Of a stretch of DNA of 64,000 bases, positions 37,197 through 47,571 are shown in pieces. The DNA comes from Selaginella moellendorffii. Its lineage: Eukaryota > Streptophyta > Lycopodiopsida > Selaginellales > Selaginellaceae. The DNA is taken from positions 585,889 through 649,888 of the forward strand of contig NW_003314328.1 of assembly GCF_000143415.4 (NCBI RefSeq). Reading direction: 5' to 3'. Numbering within the stretch: position 1 is the first letter of the stretch; every line of letters begins with the position of its first letter. Position numbers and translations under genes: made by a program. The notes under the pieces are model-generated. The model saw only the letters and a program-made list of their open reading frames with translations, did not search any database and was not told where the DNA came from.

Positions 37197-39082
37197 CCCC
37201 CGCCCACTCCAAAGTTTCAAAATCACTCCACTCAAAAGTTTCAAAGTCACTTGTATAGCCTTTGCAAAGCTCTTCCAAAATCCACTAGTGAACTTTGAAT
37301 TTCGATCACTAACGATGTCTTTCGGCAAACCAAAATCAGGAAAAACCTTCTCAAGGTAAACTACAACTAAGTCTGAGGTAGTGACAGTCTTCTGAAGTGC
37401 CAACAACCGCACATACTTCATCAACCAATCCACTAACAAAGTGATAAAGTCCATAGAGATATTACACCAATGGCTCTAAGGAATAGATAAAGGTTGCAAA
37501 AGCCCCCCCAACTTCTCTCATGGCACCTTAACCCACTGACAGAGCTCGCATGATTTATAATACTTGAGGATATATGCCTTCATATTCCTCCAATAAGAAT
37601 TGTGCTTAATCAACTCATACGTCTTCTTGCCCCCAAAATGACCAGCCTCTGGACAATCATGACAGTGGAAAATAAACTTGAGTAATTAATGCATCCACCC
37701 GTGGCAAATATACACAGCCTTGTAATAAAGAATCCTATCCACCAATGAGAAAGATGTTTCCATCTAGTCTTGCAAAGAGGCCATCTTAGCATCTTGAGCC
37801 TGAGCTCAACCAACTGCCTAAACTCACTGACCACTTTACTTAAATGATGACAAAATTGTTTTTATAATGCCATCACATGATACATACGAAATAAAGCATT
37901 TGCCACTATATTTGATTTTCTTAGACGATGCTCAATAGAAAACTCCCCAAACTTTATGAGTTTGACCACCCAACGAACTTGCCTAGTGTTTAACTCTTTT
38001 TGTGTGAAAAGATACACAAGAGGTTTATAATCCATCAACACCACAAACACTGCACTATAAAGATAGTGCTGCCACGTTTGCAAAGCATGAACTATAAAGA
38101 GTAACTTTTTCTCATATATGGAATAGTGTTGCTTTGAGGGATTTTGATGGATTAGCAAGGTAAAGTACTAAAGCTTCACTCAACAAGTGTTTCAACACCA
38201 TAAAACTCTCCTATTGTGGCTTCTTCCACTCGAATGGCATGTTCTTGCACAACCATGTCAAAGGAATAGCCACCTCTACAAACTTATGCTGGAAATATTA
38301 GTAGTAACTAGCTATACCAAAGAAACTATATAACTTGGCCATTATAGTCGATGTAGGCCAATTCTCCACCACAGCCACCTTCTTTGGATCCATATTGAGA
38401 TATCATAATATGGTCTAGATATTCCACTTCTAACTTTACAAACTCACATTTGCTCTTCTTCACATAATGTTTGCTGTCACAAAGTAATAAAAGAACCTTG
38501 TGTAAATGCACCTTATGCTCTTCCATATTTTTGCTGAAAATATCGAAGTTCTGTGCGAGTATTATCTACATTATAGGGAGGGGCAAAACGTAAACAAAAA
38601 GCAAACTCAAACTCATCCATGGTAAACACTGGTGGTTTCTTATCCACAACACGAGACTCCTCAAGCCAATTCCACCATTGAAGACCTGTATCATGCAAAA
38701 CCATTTGAATAGCCACTAAAGCCTCTACATCTAGAGTTCTCTAGCAGCCAAGAACTTCTTCACATTGGCTAGCCAAGCAAGACACTCATCCACACCACCA
38801 TCATTGGAAAAGGTTGGAATCTTGAGTCAATCTACTAAGGAAGGCTTACTTGAAGTGCTACCACGTCCAACCTCAAGTGCGCTCAAGCATGGTATCCATC
38901 ATGCCATACATTTCATTTTGCATCTTTTGCTGATTTCAATTAAAGGTTCACAGCTCATGAACAACATCTTGAATGGTCTAAACCTTTGCATCTCTATTGG
39001 AATCATCTTCAGCACCACCATTAACAATAGAATTCTAGTGTTTAAGTTGGTCGACCATTGCAACCAACTCTTCTGATACCAA
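37197..39082 (-). pseudogene. Ty3/gypsy element remnant with gag-RT deletion
   Basis: From the right: primer site TGGTATCAGAAG at 39070-39081; gag at 39060-38513 (TGLQWWNWLEESR, EFEFAFCLRF); the end of RT at 38526-38230 (KKSKCEFVKLEVEYLDHI); RNase H at 38158-37862 (HYSIYEKKLLFIVHALQTW, LNTRQVRWV); integrase zinc finger at 37680-37530 (HFGGKKTYELIKHN, CELCQ); integrase core at 37454-37200 (MDFITLLVD, DIVSDRNSKFTS). Gag runs almost directly into the RT end, so protease and most of RT are deleted. The left end is cut off at the neighbouring LTR. Several stops are present; this is not functional. Confidence 0.8.
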
Positions 39083-39390
39083 TGTTATGATTTGGCACGA
39101 AAAGACAAAGATTTAGTCTTCCTAGACTACACTATGCCTCCTCTTGAGGTTCCTCACCACCCAACCACCCTTGAGCTACCTCAAAAGCTCCACTACACTG
39201 CCAAGTTCTTTACCCTAATATGCCTTAATATACTTTTAAGCCTCCCTTTAACCGATGTTGATCACGTGGTCAAAATTAGTGCATAATAGTGCTTCTATCC
39301 CTTTGCTCCTTAGGCTGAATGCTCAGGTGTCACTTCATGCTCTAAATCCTTTACTCCTTAGCTACAAGTTTGGGAGTTTGGCTACATACT
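39083..39390 (-). repeat. Probable 5' LTR of the gypsy remnant
   Basis: Begins TGTTATGATTTGG one base beyond the primer site. The right end is not certain because the partner LTR is lost; a CA near 39386 followed by a rise in GC is the best guess. Confidence 0.5.
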
Positions 39391-40127
39391 TTCATTTAGT
39401 GGGATGAATCGTATGACGCTCTCAGAAGGGTCTACCAGCATGCAGCACGATTCGTGCTCAGCCACTGCACCACACAAGGCTCAACTTTACGAAGTACTGC
39501 CAGTACCAAAGGAACAAAGCTCCAAGATCTGATTCATGCCCAGCAGATGGCATCAAGTTGCCCGACTTGATCTTCCGTCCAGGCACTATGTTTTTCACGG
39601 ATAATGCATACGAGAGCTGTGACATCTATGTGGAGATCAAAGACGACCTCTCCAAGCTTGAAGAGGCACACGGCCAGGTTCTGGACAGGGCCGAGAAGGG
39701 TCGGAAAGGTGCTCGAGTTGAAAGGAAGGTGGTGCTGGGCGCTGCATCCACAGGTTTGCTGTTCGAATTGATGTTTGTGTTCATAGATGTTTGCCAAGGT
39801 AGCCGTGCCATCATAGTGGCAGGTTTGGAGATCTCTGAAATGGGCAAGGGTATAGTTTGGGATTGCCAGAGCTCCTCTTCCAGGTTTCTGTGCCATGCAC
39901 ATAGAAGCAGTTTCACTTTCAAGGCAGGAGCTAGTGTGCTAAAGCTGGGCCTTCCCGCAAGATCCCGTAAGAGAGGGCGAGCAGTATAAATGTAATCGAT
40001 CAGAGGATTAAAGCGAAATATTTGGTCAACTATAACGTCAACGATCAACAAACTAATACTTAAACCCTTCTCTTTAAAAACATAGCGCTATCCCTCGAGT
40101 TGTGGAGAACAAAACCAAGCTATCTTT
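39391..40127 (+). other. Possible unidentified coding fragment
   Basis: GC content rises to gene-like levels. The plus frame 39558-39850 reads PDLIFRPGTMFF, then YVEIKDDLSKLEEAHGQVL and RKVVLGAASTGLLFELMF, a coiled coil followed by a hydrophobic segment. This faintly recalls the end of a mitochondrial calcium uniporter-type protein but is too weak to name. Opposite-strand frames (39534-39902, 39626-40051) overlap it. No start or splice pattern could be settled. Confidence 0.25.
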
Positions 40128-42290
40128 TTACAACTTTTTGCGTGCCAGGAGCAAGCTGTGAACGAAGGCGATGGCGATCTCCCTGGACCGGCTGTCGTGC
40201 GATTGCACCAGCTGCATCAGCTTGGACGGCTTGCAATGCTGCGCGATGAAGTCGCTACACGTCTGGTCCGCCTCCATGCAGCACAGCAGGATCACCATCA
40301 CGCTCACTTGCTCTTCGGGCGTCTCGGACTCGAGGCACTGGAGGAGATACGGTGCAGCCCCCTCGGACACCTTGGCGATCGCGCAAAGGTCGAAAGAGAC
40401 GAGCTGCTCCAAGAGAAAGATCGCCGCTGCTCTTGGAGCCCGGAGGGCCGGAGAGGTCCGATCCACCACAACCTGTTCCTGGAGGACTTCCACGAGCGCG
40501 GGGACGAGCTGGAGAGCCTCGAGCTCTGGCGAGGGGAGCTTGAGCAAGTAGAGAAGAACCACTGCCTGTGGAATCCTGCCTTGTTGGAGAGTCTTGCTCA
40601 CCCATCCGAGACTTGGGTCGTAGTCTACTATCCGCCGCCGAACAGCCTCGTTGTTGTGGACGAACTCGGTTAGCAGGCAAACCGCTGTTCTTTGCGTTTG
40701 CAGGGACTTGGACGTAACCATGAACTCCATCATGACATCGATGACTACCGGCTTGGTCAAGAAGGCTTCGAGACGAGGATTGCCTTTGGATTCCATCCAG
40801 ACGCGGGCAATGACTGGAACAACTTGCTCGCAATCTTGGAGGTTCTCGACGGAACACAACGTTGCAACGGCTTTCCTCAGATCCTCCATATTCTTCGAAG
40901 TATCAAGCTTTATCGGTGTCTCGGCCAGGGGTATCTTTTTGTCCGTAGAATTTTCCGTAGACGAGAAAGGCGAGGATTGGCTGCATGAAAGCAATACTGG
41001 TGTTATCCTCAAGGGACAGACGGGAAAGTAGAAGAAAAACTACTCACCTCACAGTCGAATAGGCTGGTGATCCATTGTCCTACAGAACCGTATATATATT
41101 GAGAAAAGAAAAATGCCAAGTTGCCAAACATACCATTTCACTTCCGGACCGTACTCTCCAAGAGCCAAGTTCATTACCGTTCGACATTGATGGCTTCTTT
41201 GTCTGAAACGATAACGTTTATTCAGCGGGAATGATCTAGATTTAGTTAGGTACCTCCTTCGGTGTTGTCGGAGATTCCATAATATTTCCAATACTCGGGC
41301 AAACGTTTTCCTTCGCCTTCGTTTTGTTTCTACAAAAAGAAAGAGAACGAGAGAGAGTAAGCTTAGCCAGCAGAAACTTGAAAGGCCTTACCGTTCAGAC
41401 GGTGCCACCAAATTGCTCCTTGATAAAAACTCTCGCTGCACGTATTGAAGCCGAATTTGAGGAGTTTTCACAGACGGGAACTTCAAGGTGCCGCCTTTGC
41501 GGTGTTGAGAGATCGCATACTGATAAAAACCCGCAAAAGCCTTCGTGTTCTCGTCCAGAGATTCCTGATAAAGACTCCTGAGAACATGTAGTTTTTCCTC
41601 ACGCTCAAGGCACAGCTGGTCCAGAGGTCCCGATCGAGCACTAGACGGGTGAAGCTGATGCCAAAAGCCTTTCAAGTCTGTATACAGCGCCTCAATCGAA
41701 TAAGACGACTGCCGTGGAGAAATCTTTCCGGAGGAAGGCACCTTCTGTGTCGACGGATTTCCGGTCTCCTTGCTATACCACTCCTCCAACTTGGAAAACC
41801 GAGGGAGAAATAACTGCTTCCAGAGGGTGGGAGCGAACTCACTTCGCGAGATGCGAGGACCAACGTTGAACATCTGGAGGATGTGCCAAGCCACTTTGTA
41901 AGGATTGTGTCGCACCAGCCAGACCAGAGCCAGGTACAAGTGTGCCGACGCCGAGACGAAAGAATTCCGAGACCTTCCCAGCAGCTTGAGGTACCTGACT
42001 GCTCGCTCGAGCTCTTCACCGTGGACATCCTTCACAGAAAGGACGGCCTTTTCGAAACCATCGACAGCCCAGCTGAGATTCGCGTGCTCGGCGTGTTCAT
42101 GGTAGCTACCATTGGCCGCGTTCTGCCTCGCGAGATGCTTGAGCCACTCACGGTCTTGCGAATTCCTGAGAAGGGTCTTGGCGTAACCATTCGCGATCGA
42201 GACCACTGCTTTCAGCAACGCTGCACCGTCTCGGAGCTTCCCATTCTCGACGATGGACTCGTGAGACAATCTCTCTCGTAGAGGAGCCAT
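40128..42290 (-). CDS. CERBERUS/LIN-like ARM-repeat protein lacking U-box and WD40, 642 aa
   Basis: Five exons join in phase: 42290-41392, 41329-41254, 41202-41134, 41079-41048 and 40980-40128; introns are 51-67 bp. Residues 1-300 match the N-terminal region of legume LIN/CERBERUS: ANLSWAVDGFEKAV, HLYLALVWLVRHN, RISRSEFAPTLWKQLFLPR and LYQESLDENTKAF. Residues about 380-640 match its ARM-like part: LCSVENLQDCEQ, PVVIDVMMEF, QAVVLLYLL. In LIN proteins, as I know them, a U-box sits between these parts and WD40 repeats follow. Here only about 70 unrelated residues link the two, and the frame stops after LLARKKL. It would therefore not bind an E2 enzyme and may be a scaffold or regulator. The first ATG of the open frame is used; a (T)n-rich stretch lies just upstream. 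Confidence 0.85.
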
Positions 42291-42821
42291 CGTGAATCTG
42301 GAAAAAAAAAAAAAAAACAGAGAGAAGAGAGAAAATTCAGCTCAGAATGGTGAAGAGAATTGCGAGAGACTTACAATTGGTTGAGACTTGAAATCGCGGT
42401 CCGGGTTCCCACCAATCGCTCGACCTGGTAGAAGAAGAAAGGATCAGGCCAACGAAATCTAGCGATTTCCCTCCAGATTCAAACCGGAGATAAAGAAACA
42501 AGGGAAAGCAAACAAGAGCGTAAAAAAATCACGCACAGGGCCTCAGCCGGTCAGGATTCCCGTGACAAGAATCTAGGTTTCCTCAACCAAGATCCCTGAT
42601 TTCGAATGGCGACGAAACGGATTCTTCCGCGCACGTTACGTACCTCCGCCGCCAGCGTCGCCTTGCCCGTGCCAGCGCCGCCATCGTCATGGCTTCCTCA
42701 ACGCTCGCCCGTCCTAGCTCGAAAATATAAACAAGAAACCAAAATAGGGTTCTTCCACAAAATGGCGGGAAAAATTCGAAACCAAGCATATCCACAACAC
42801 TGCACAGAGAATATTCGTTTT
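42291..42821 (-). other. Upstream region of the LIN-like gene
   Basis: GC-rich with a possible 5' UTR exon ending at a GTACGT donor near 42640 (minus strand). The stretch lies between two minus-strand genes and also holds the 3' UTR of the SFT2 gene. Confidence 0.4.
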
Positions 42822-43926
42822 TCAAAGCTGGAAGGTTGAGAGGATCCATCCTCTCGCGGCAGACTGCGCAAATGGAATGTAGCTGAGACTGTACCTGGAA
42901 AAAAAAAACCAAGAAGAAAACGATGATGGTTTCAAACAATCAACATTGTCACTGGATTTTTTATTTACCAGATTAGAGCGAACGCCTGGATGATGATGGA
43001 TAAGATCGTGAGCAATCGATCGTGGAGCTGGAAGAAAGGAAAAAATAAATTTGGAGTGTTAGTAGAGAACCTTCCAGCGATGGAAGAAAAAATCAAAGCA
43101 ATCTAGTGATTTTACATGGAGAGCACAGAAGAGGGCTAGGAAGATACTGAAAATGTAGATGGCGGTGGAAAGAATGCGCACGGGATCAAACATCATGTCC
43201 AGTTGCTTCCTTGGTCCGACCAAAAATCCTGTACTGATGGAGACATTTCACGAGCAAAAAAAAAAAACATAAACGAGTGAGAGAGCTCAAGCTAAAGTTT
43301 CTAGAACAAGCTCAATCAAACTGGAGAGAAAGATCGAAGTATAAGAATGAATTAGAGGAGGAGAGTGGAAAGATCCACAAGGAGTGAAGATCACTAGAAA
43401 ATGAAGAAGTGAAGATCACTAGAAGAGAGGAGTAGAAAGATCCACAAGGAGTGAAGATCACTAAAAGAGGAGTGGAAAGATCCACAAGGAGTGAAGATCA
43501 CTAGAAGGAAGGAAAGAGTGAGCAAAAGAACAAACCTTCCCAAAGACAAGAGATTGCCAATGGTGAAAGTGATAGCAAACTTCGTAGGCCGGAAGAACAC
43601 CAGAGAAGACTGGAAGAAAAAGTATAAAAAGTTTTAGCTTTGATCGATCAAACTAGATAGAGATTACCAGGAAGGAGCAGAAGATTCCCAGGCTCAGGCA
43701 CGCTACAAACCCATACGCTCGCTGCGATCAATCGATCAATCGGTTTGAAGCTGTGACGAGGAATGGATCAATCGATCGCACAGCGAATCCATACCTGGCG
43801 CGCCGTGAGCTTCCATCCCTGCTCGAATGTCGGAATGAGCGATTCTTCCTCGTCCGGGAGCTCCTCATCCGCCGGGAAGCCGACGAAGTTCCTGAGCCTG
43901 CCCACAGCGCTACTCACTCTGTCCAT
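42822..43926 (-). CDS. SFT2-like vesicle transport membrane protein, 169 aa
   Basis: Six exons join in phase: 43926-43795, 43721-43668, 43609-43536, 43233-43116, 43027-42969 and 42894-42822. The product starts MDRVSSAVGRLRNFVGFP, has an acidic stretch (DEELPDEEES) and then four hydrophobic segments: YGFVACLSLGIFCSFL, FAITFTIGNLLSL, ILSTAIYIFSIFLALFCAL and LLTILSIIIQAFALIW. Between them are the family signatures FFRPTKF and GPRKQLDMMFDP, and a C-terminal SYIPFAQSAARGWI. SFT2/Got1 proteins act in retrograde traffic to and within the Golgi. Length is normal. Its start codon lies 41 bp from that of the divergent aminotransferase. The third intron carries a tandem repeat. Confidence 0.92.
43362..43510. 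repeat. Tandem repeat in an SFT2 intron
   Basis: Three imperfect units built on GAGTGGAAAGATCCACAAGG followed by AGTGAAGATCACTAGAA, the middle one carrying an extra part-copy. All of it lies in the 302-bp third intron (43234-43535), which is the longest intron of the gene. Confidence 0.8.
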
Positions 43927-43967
43927 GGAAAAATGGGAAGAACCCTAAAATACAGTAGCCAAAAGCT
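43927..43967. promoter_or_regulatory. 41-bp interval between divergent start codons
   Basis: The SFT2 start codon (minus strand, 43924-43926) and the aminotransferase start codon (43968-43970) are separated by 41 bp. Promoter elements and 5' UTRs of each gene must overlap this interval and the other gene's first exon. It contains no obvious TATA box. Confidence 0.7.
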
Positions 43968-45401
43968 ATGGCGTGGCGCCTTCTCGTGAGCGATGGCGCT
44001 GTGCAACCACTGGATCCAGGACACGCAGCGTCTTTCCTCAAGACGAAGCCGCAAGGTCAGTGATTCGATGGATCGCTCCATCGATCGATCTTGCCAGGAA
44101 ATGTTTTTCTCTTTCTCGTTCCATTCCAATGCAGGCGCATACACGACGACCAGGACAGTGGATGGAGCTTCGTGCTTGCTTCTATGGGAGAGGCATCTCG
44201 CGCGGCTCGCGCAATCCTTGCATATCATGCGGAAGAAGGCAATCGATCAAAGAGCTCTCACGAAACTGGTGAATCCATCGCTTTATGCTGGATTGGAGGA
44301 AGCGCTGGCGAGAAGATCCGATGAAGAGGAGCTGGTTGTGACTGTTCTTGCTTGTAATAAGGATGAGGTACGTGAAAGAAAGAACAAAGGTTTAGAGATT
44401 TTTCTTTTTCTTCCAGGGACCACTGCAAATATCTGTTCATATCACTGGCCTCGTCCCGGCTTCCACTGTTCCAGCACAAGTTTCTGTCATGGGTCCTAGT
44501 CGTGAAACTCCTCTTGCAAAATCTTCGCAGTGGGTCAGGTAAGAGCTCTCTATAATTTCCTTGAAAAGCATAAGCTTGCCATTCTTTCTCTCGCAGGACA
44601 CGGCAAGTTTTGGAGCAATGCATGCCCAAGAGCACTGCCGAAGTGATTCTCTCGAACGATGGACGGCATTTGCTCGAGGGGCTCGTGACGAACTTCTTCG
44701 TTGTCTTGAGCACGTAAGTCTGTTTCTCTGGGTTGATGTTCTTTTCTAAGATTTTCTCTTGCTATAGTTTCCAGTGTCGGTGAAGGGTCGAGATGCGTCG
44801 TCCAGACAGCAGCGCTTGGGAATGGCGTGCTACCCGGGACGGTCAGACAGCTTGTCATCGAGTAACAATTCGAAGTTTTGTCGAACTCACCCAAGCTCCC
44901 GTGTTTTCCATTCTTTCAACTCTAGAATTTGCTCGGAGAAGAACATTCCGGTTCTCGAAGGCTCACCATCTTGGGACGAGCGCTACCTCTGGAAAGAAGC
45001 GTTTGTGACGAGTAAGAATCTCGCTGTATTTTCCGAGTTTTCACGTCCGTCCTTTGTATCAGGCAGCGTGAGACTGATCCAACCTGTGAGCGAAATCCAA
45101 ATGCCAATGCCATGGAACGCAAGCTTCGATCCGGCGCAGTGGAATCCAAACCACTGGGATACTTTATCTCTCAAGGTAGAGCTTTTCCACGCAAAACTTC
45201 CTTGTGCTACTAACATTGTTCTCTTTTCTCAACTCTCAGGCTCCCGGCAGCGTCACAAAGATACTACAGGTCTGTGTTCTTGTTCTTGAAGAAAAAGTTG
45301 TTCCATTTTTTCATGTCTTAAAAGAAGTTCTACAGAAGGAAGTGCTCGCGCGGGCAAAGTACCATGGCAGCTATGTCAGTAACTTAATCCCAGGAGGTTA
45401 A
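43968..45401 (+). CDS. Class IV aminotransferase (PLP, branched-chain/D-amino-acid aminotransferase-like), 313 aa
   Basis: Nine exons join in phase: 43968-44055, 44135-44367, 44417-44538, 44597-44713, 44775-44861, 44926-45011, 45063-45175, 45240-45269 and 45336-45401. Family wording: GAYTTTRTVDG with WERHLARLAQS near the N terminus, LLEGLVTNFFVV (glycine and asparagine of the E-G-x-x-x-N-x-F cofactor motif), ALGNGVLPGTVRQLVIE (phosphate-binding turn), KEAFVTSSVRLIQPV. It belongs to fold-type IV PLP enzymes; the plant members of this type are little characterised. I did not find a clear catalytic lysine at the usual position (between the arginine and the E-G-x-x-x-N motif), so activity is uncertain. 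Exon 5 must use the acceptor at 44773-44774, since the earlier AG gives a stop. A broken second copy lies at 60370-61545. Confidence 0.85.
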
Positions 45402-45900
45402 TTACTGGTTTAGGGGCTAGATGCTATCAGTTTCTTTGTATATGTAGTTTGTTCATACACAAGATCACAGTTCTTGTGTGCCGTTTCATAGTGAGCGGTA
45501 TAAGATGTACTTCTTATAGTGGACTTGGGCGAGTCTGTGGGACGGAAGCTCCTTGCGTTCGAAATGCAAAGACGAGCTTGCAAAAGCAGGATTTGTTGCA
45601 AAGAAGCACGGCTTGTCGTGAAAGCTTACTCTGTCCCGAGGTTTGTCACTCTTTGCCAGGTAGTTCTTGGGACTTCGAAGTAGTTCCCTGGAGAAATTGA
45701 AGGGTGTTCTTGCATTTAGTTATGATGAGAATTCGGCCTGAATATAATGGTTTCTTCCAGGACCTTTAGCTTCACGCTCTTGGCTGCACCCACAAAGAGT
45801 TAAATGGCCAGAATGTTCTTTAGCGTTTGATGACGAATTGTGCAATGATGGTTCACGGGTAAGCCTGTTCCCACCATTAGCTATTATCTTAAAAGTCATT
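45402..45900 (+). other. Duplicated block downstream of the aminotransferase
   Basis: 45520-45790 is closely similar to 58975-59220, including the shared passages GGCGAGTCTGTGG, GCAAAAGCAGGATTTGTT and TTCACGCTCTTGGCTGCA. Short frames such as LAKAGFVAKKHGLS look coding but are interrupted. Probably exon relics of an unknown gene. Confidence 0.5.
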
Positions 45901-46698
45901 AATTAAGAGTTTTATGAATTTTTTGGTTTGCTTAAGCAAACTTGTAAGGAGTGGATATATTTAAAATATGTTTGAACATTCTAGGATATTCTACCATTTA
46001 ATGGTTGTTATTCATTTAGATTAATTTTATATTATTCATTTATATTTTATATTAATCCCTATGTAAAGATCCAAAAAGATTGCAATGGGAGCATAAGAAA
46101 AAAAAAATCCAGCATCAAAGTATTTTCAAGCATTCTAAATAAACAATTAATGGATTGGAAAAACTAAAATTTTTTATTGACTTAGCATTTTTTACAAATA
46201 TAGATGGAGAGGATGTGTTAAGGTAACCTTCCAGCAATGAGATAGTCTCCATTGTAATTTACAATTTCTTCAATTATCATATTTTTTAAGAAATAATTTG
46301 GCCCAAACCAAAAATAACTTTGTATTTTATGAGGATCATTATATTGCTCTCTTCATGATCAAACAAAATTTACCTTCAATATATTATCTTATAATTTTAT
46401 TATTATATCAAGTTTAATTTACATTTTACTTACTATTTCTAGCTTATTAAATTCAAACATATTGATGTGTTTAGAAACCAAAATATTATAAAATTAAATA
46501 AAATTTAAACATTTGTATTCACATTAAGAAACATAGATTTTATTTTTTATTTTTTATAAGTAAATTTATCCTAGAATAGCCATCTGGGAATTCCATATAA
46601 CTTTTTTTATTATAATTATATATGTTTATTATTTAATAGTCTGTTAAAAATATGGATCAATTAATATTATGCTTAATAGAGTGTAAACTTAATTTGAA
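45901..46698. other. AT-rich flank, no gene
   Basis: A sharp switch at about 45890 from 48% to about 22% GC. No frames. It contains a run of A and T tracts only. Confidence 0.5.
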
Positions 46699-47571
46699 AT
46701 GGTTCTAAATAAGTTTCTAGTGTTTTTGTATTTTTACATAAATATAGCATGTGGGATAAATATAGATTGGGGAGTAAAAGGAGTTCTTAGTGAGCAAGAT
46801 GTTCAAAATATAATTGATCATGGTTTTTTTAATTTAACAAAGAAAGTAAAATTTAATCTTATCTATCTAGAAAATTATAAAGATGCAAGAATGGTTGATG
46901 TTAGCAAAGGTGTAATTTTTGTAAGGATTGAACGTTTAGGAATAAATTGTAAATCTGGAAAATTAAAAACAAAATATGTATATGGTACCATAATAAGAGA
47001 TGGTTTAATATATACAATTAATAAATATAAATCATTATTATTATCACAACAAGCAGATAAATGTAAAATAACATTAACAAATCATATAATTGAGTATAGT
47101 CTCCAGTTTATGTGGAGTCCTCAAAATTTATTTCCATTTTCTTATAAATATATTTATTCTAGTGAAAAAGATTGTGATACAAGTTTAACCACTTTAAATT
47201 CTGGTTTTAAAGATTTCCGTTTATTAAAAGGCAACTTTATAGTATCATCTAATGGTAGAAATATATTATACTTAACATCAAATTGCCAGCTTGTATTTTT
47301 TTCAGGTAAAAATCTCTTATGGGAATCTGAAAATATTTCCTTTTTTGAAGGTAATTGTGAACTTATCTTGCAAACTGATGGAAGTCTTGTTATATATACT
47401 GAAATAAACCAAGTGTTATGGTCTATTGAAAAATATTGCAACAAATGCATTTTTCTTACATATATTACCATTGAAGATGACTGTAGCTTTATGATATATG
47501 AAGCTGTAGCTCCAAACCTTATTTGGTGGGGAAGAATTTTTACAAATCATATAGGCTGCAATAAGGATTGA
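46699..47571 (+). CDS. Secreted bulb-type lectin-domain protein, 290 aa, intronless
   Basis: A single ATG-initiated frame with very AT-rich codons. Residues 1-19 form a signal peptide (LVFLYFYINIACG). Residues about 20-135 form an unrecognised domain (INIDWGVKG, FNLIYLENYKDARMVDVSKG). Residues about 165-270 match a bulb-type (GNA-like) mannose-binding lectin: LLKGNFIVSSNG, LYLTSNCQLVFF, then CELILQTDGSLVIY and VLWS. The sugar-binding motif Q-x-D-x-N-x-V-x-Y is present as Q-T-D-G-S-L-V-I-Y, so the asparagine is replaced by serine. At least ten cysteines suggest disulfides. It would act outside the cell, perhaps in defence. An open frame of this length in 73% AT DNA implies selection or recent arrival. 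No promoter was identified. Confidence 0.7.
   Translation: MVLNKFLVFLYFYINIACGINIDWGVKGVLSEQDVQNIIDHGFFNLTKKVKFNLIYLENYKDARMVDVSKGVIFVRIERLGINCKSGKLKTKYVYGTIIRDGLIYTINKYKSLLLSQQADKCKITLTNHIIEYSLQFMWSPQNLFPFSYKYIYSSEKDCDTSLTTLNSGFKDFRLLKGNFIVSSNGRNILYLTSNCQLVFFSGKNLLWESENISFFEGNCELILQTDGSLVIYTEINQVLWSIEKYCNKCIFLTYITIEDDCSFMIYEAVAPNLIWWGRIFTNHIGCNKD

Noticed and set aside
37047-37359. Proline-rich plus-strand ORFs
   Set aside because: Produced by the poly-C tract at the LTR boundary; the real coding remnant here is gypsy integrase on the minus strand.
40158-42281. Several plus-strand ORFs of 100-170 codons over the LIN-like gene
   Set aside because: Shadows of the GC-rich minus-strand exons. 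The minus strand gives continuous homology and phased splicing.
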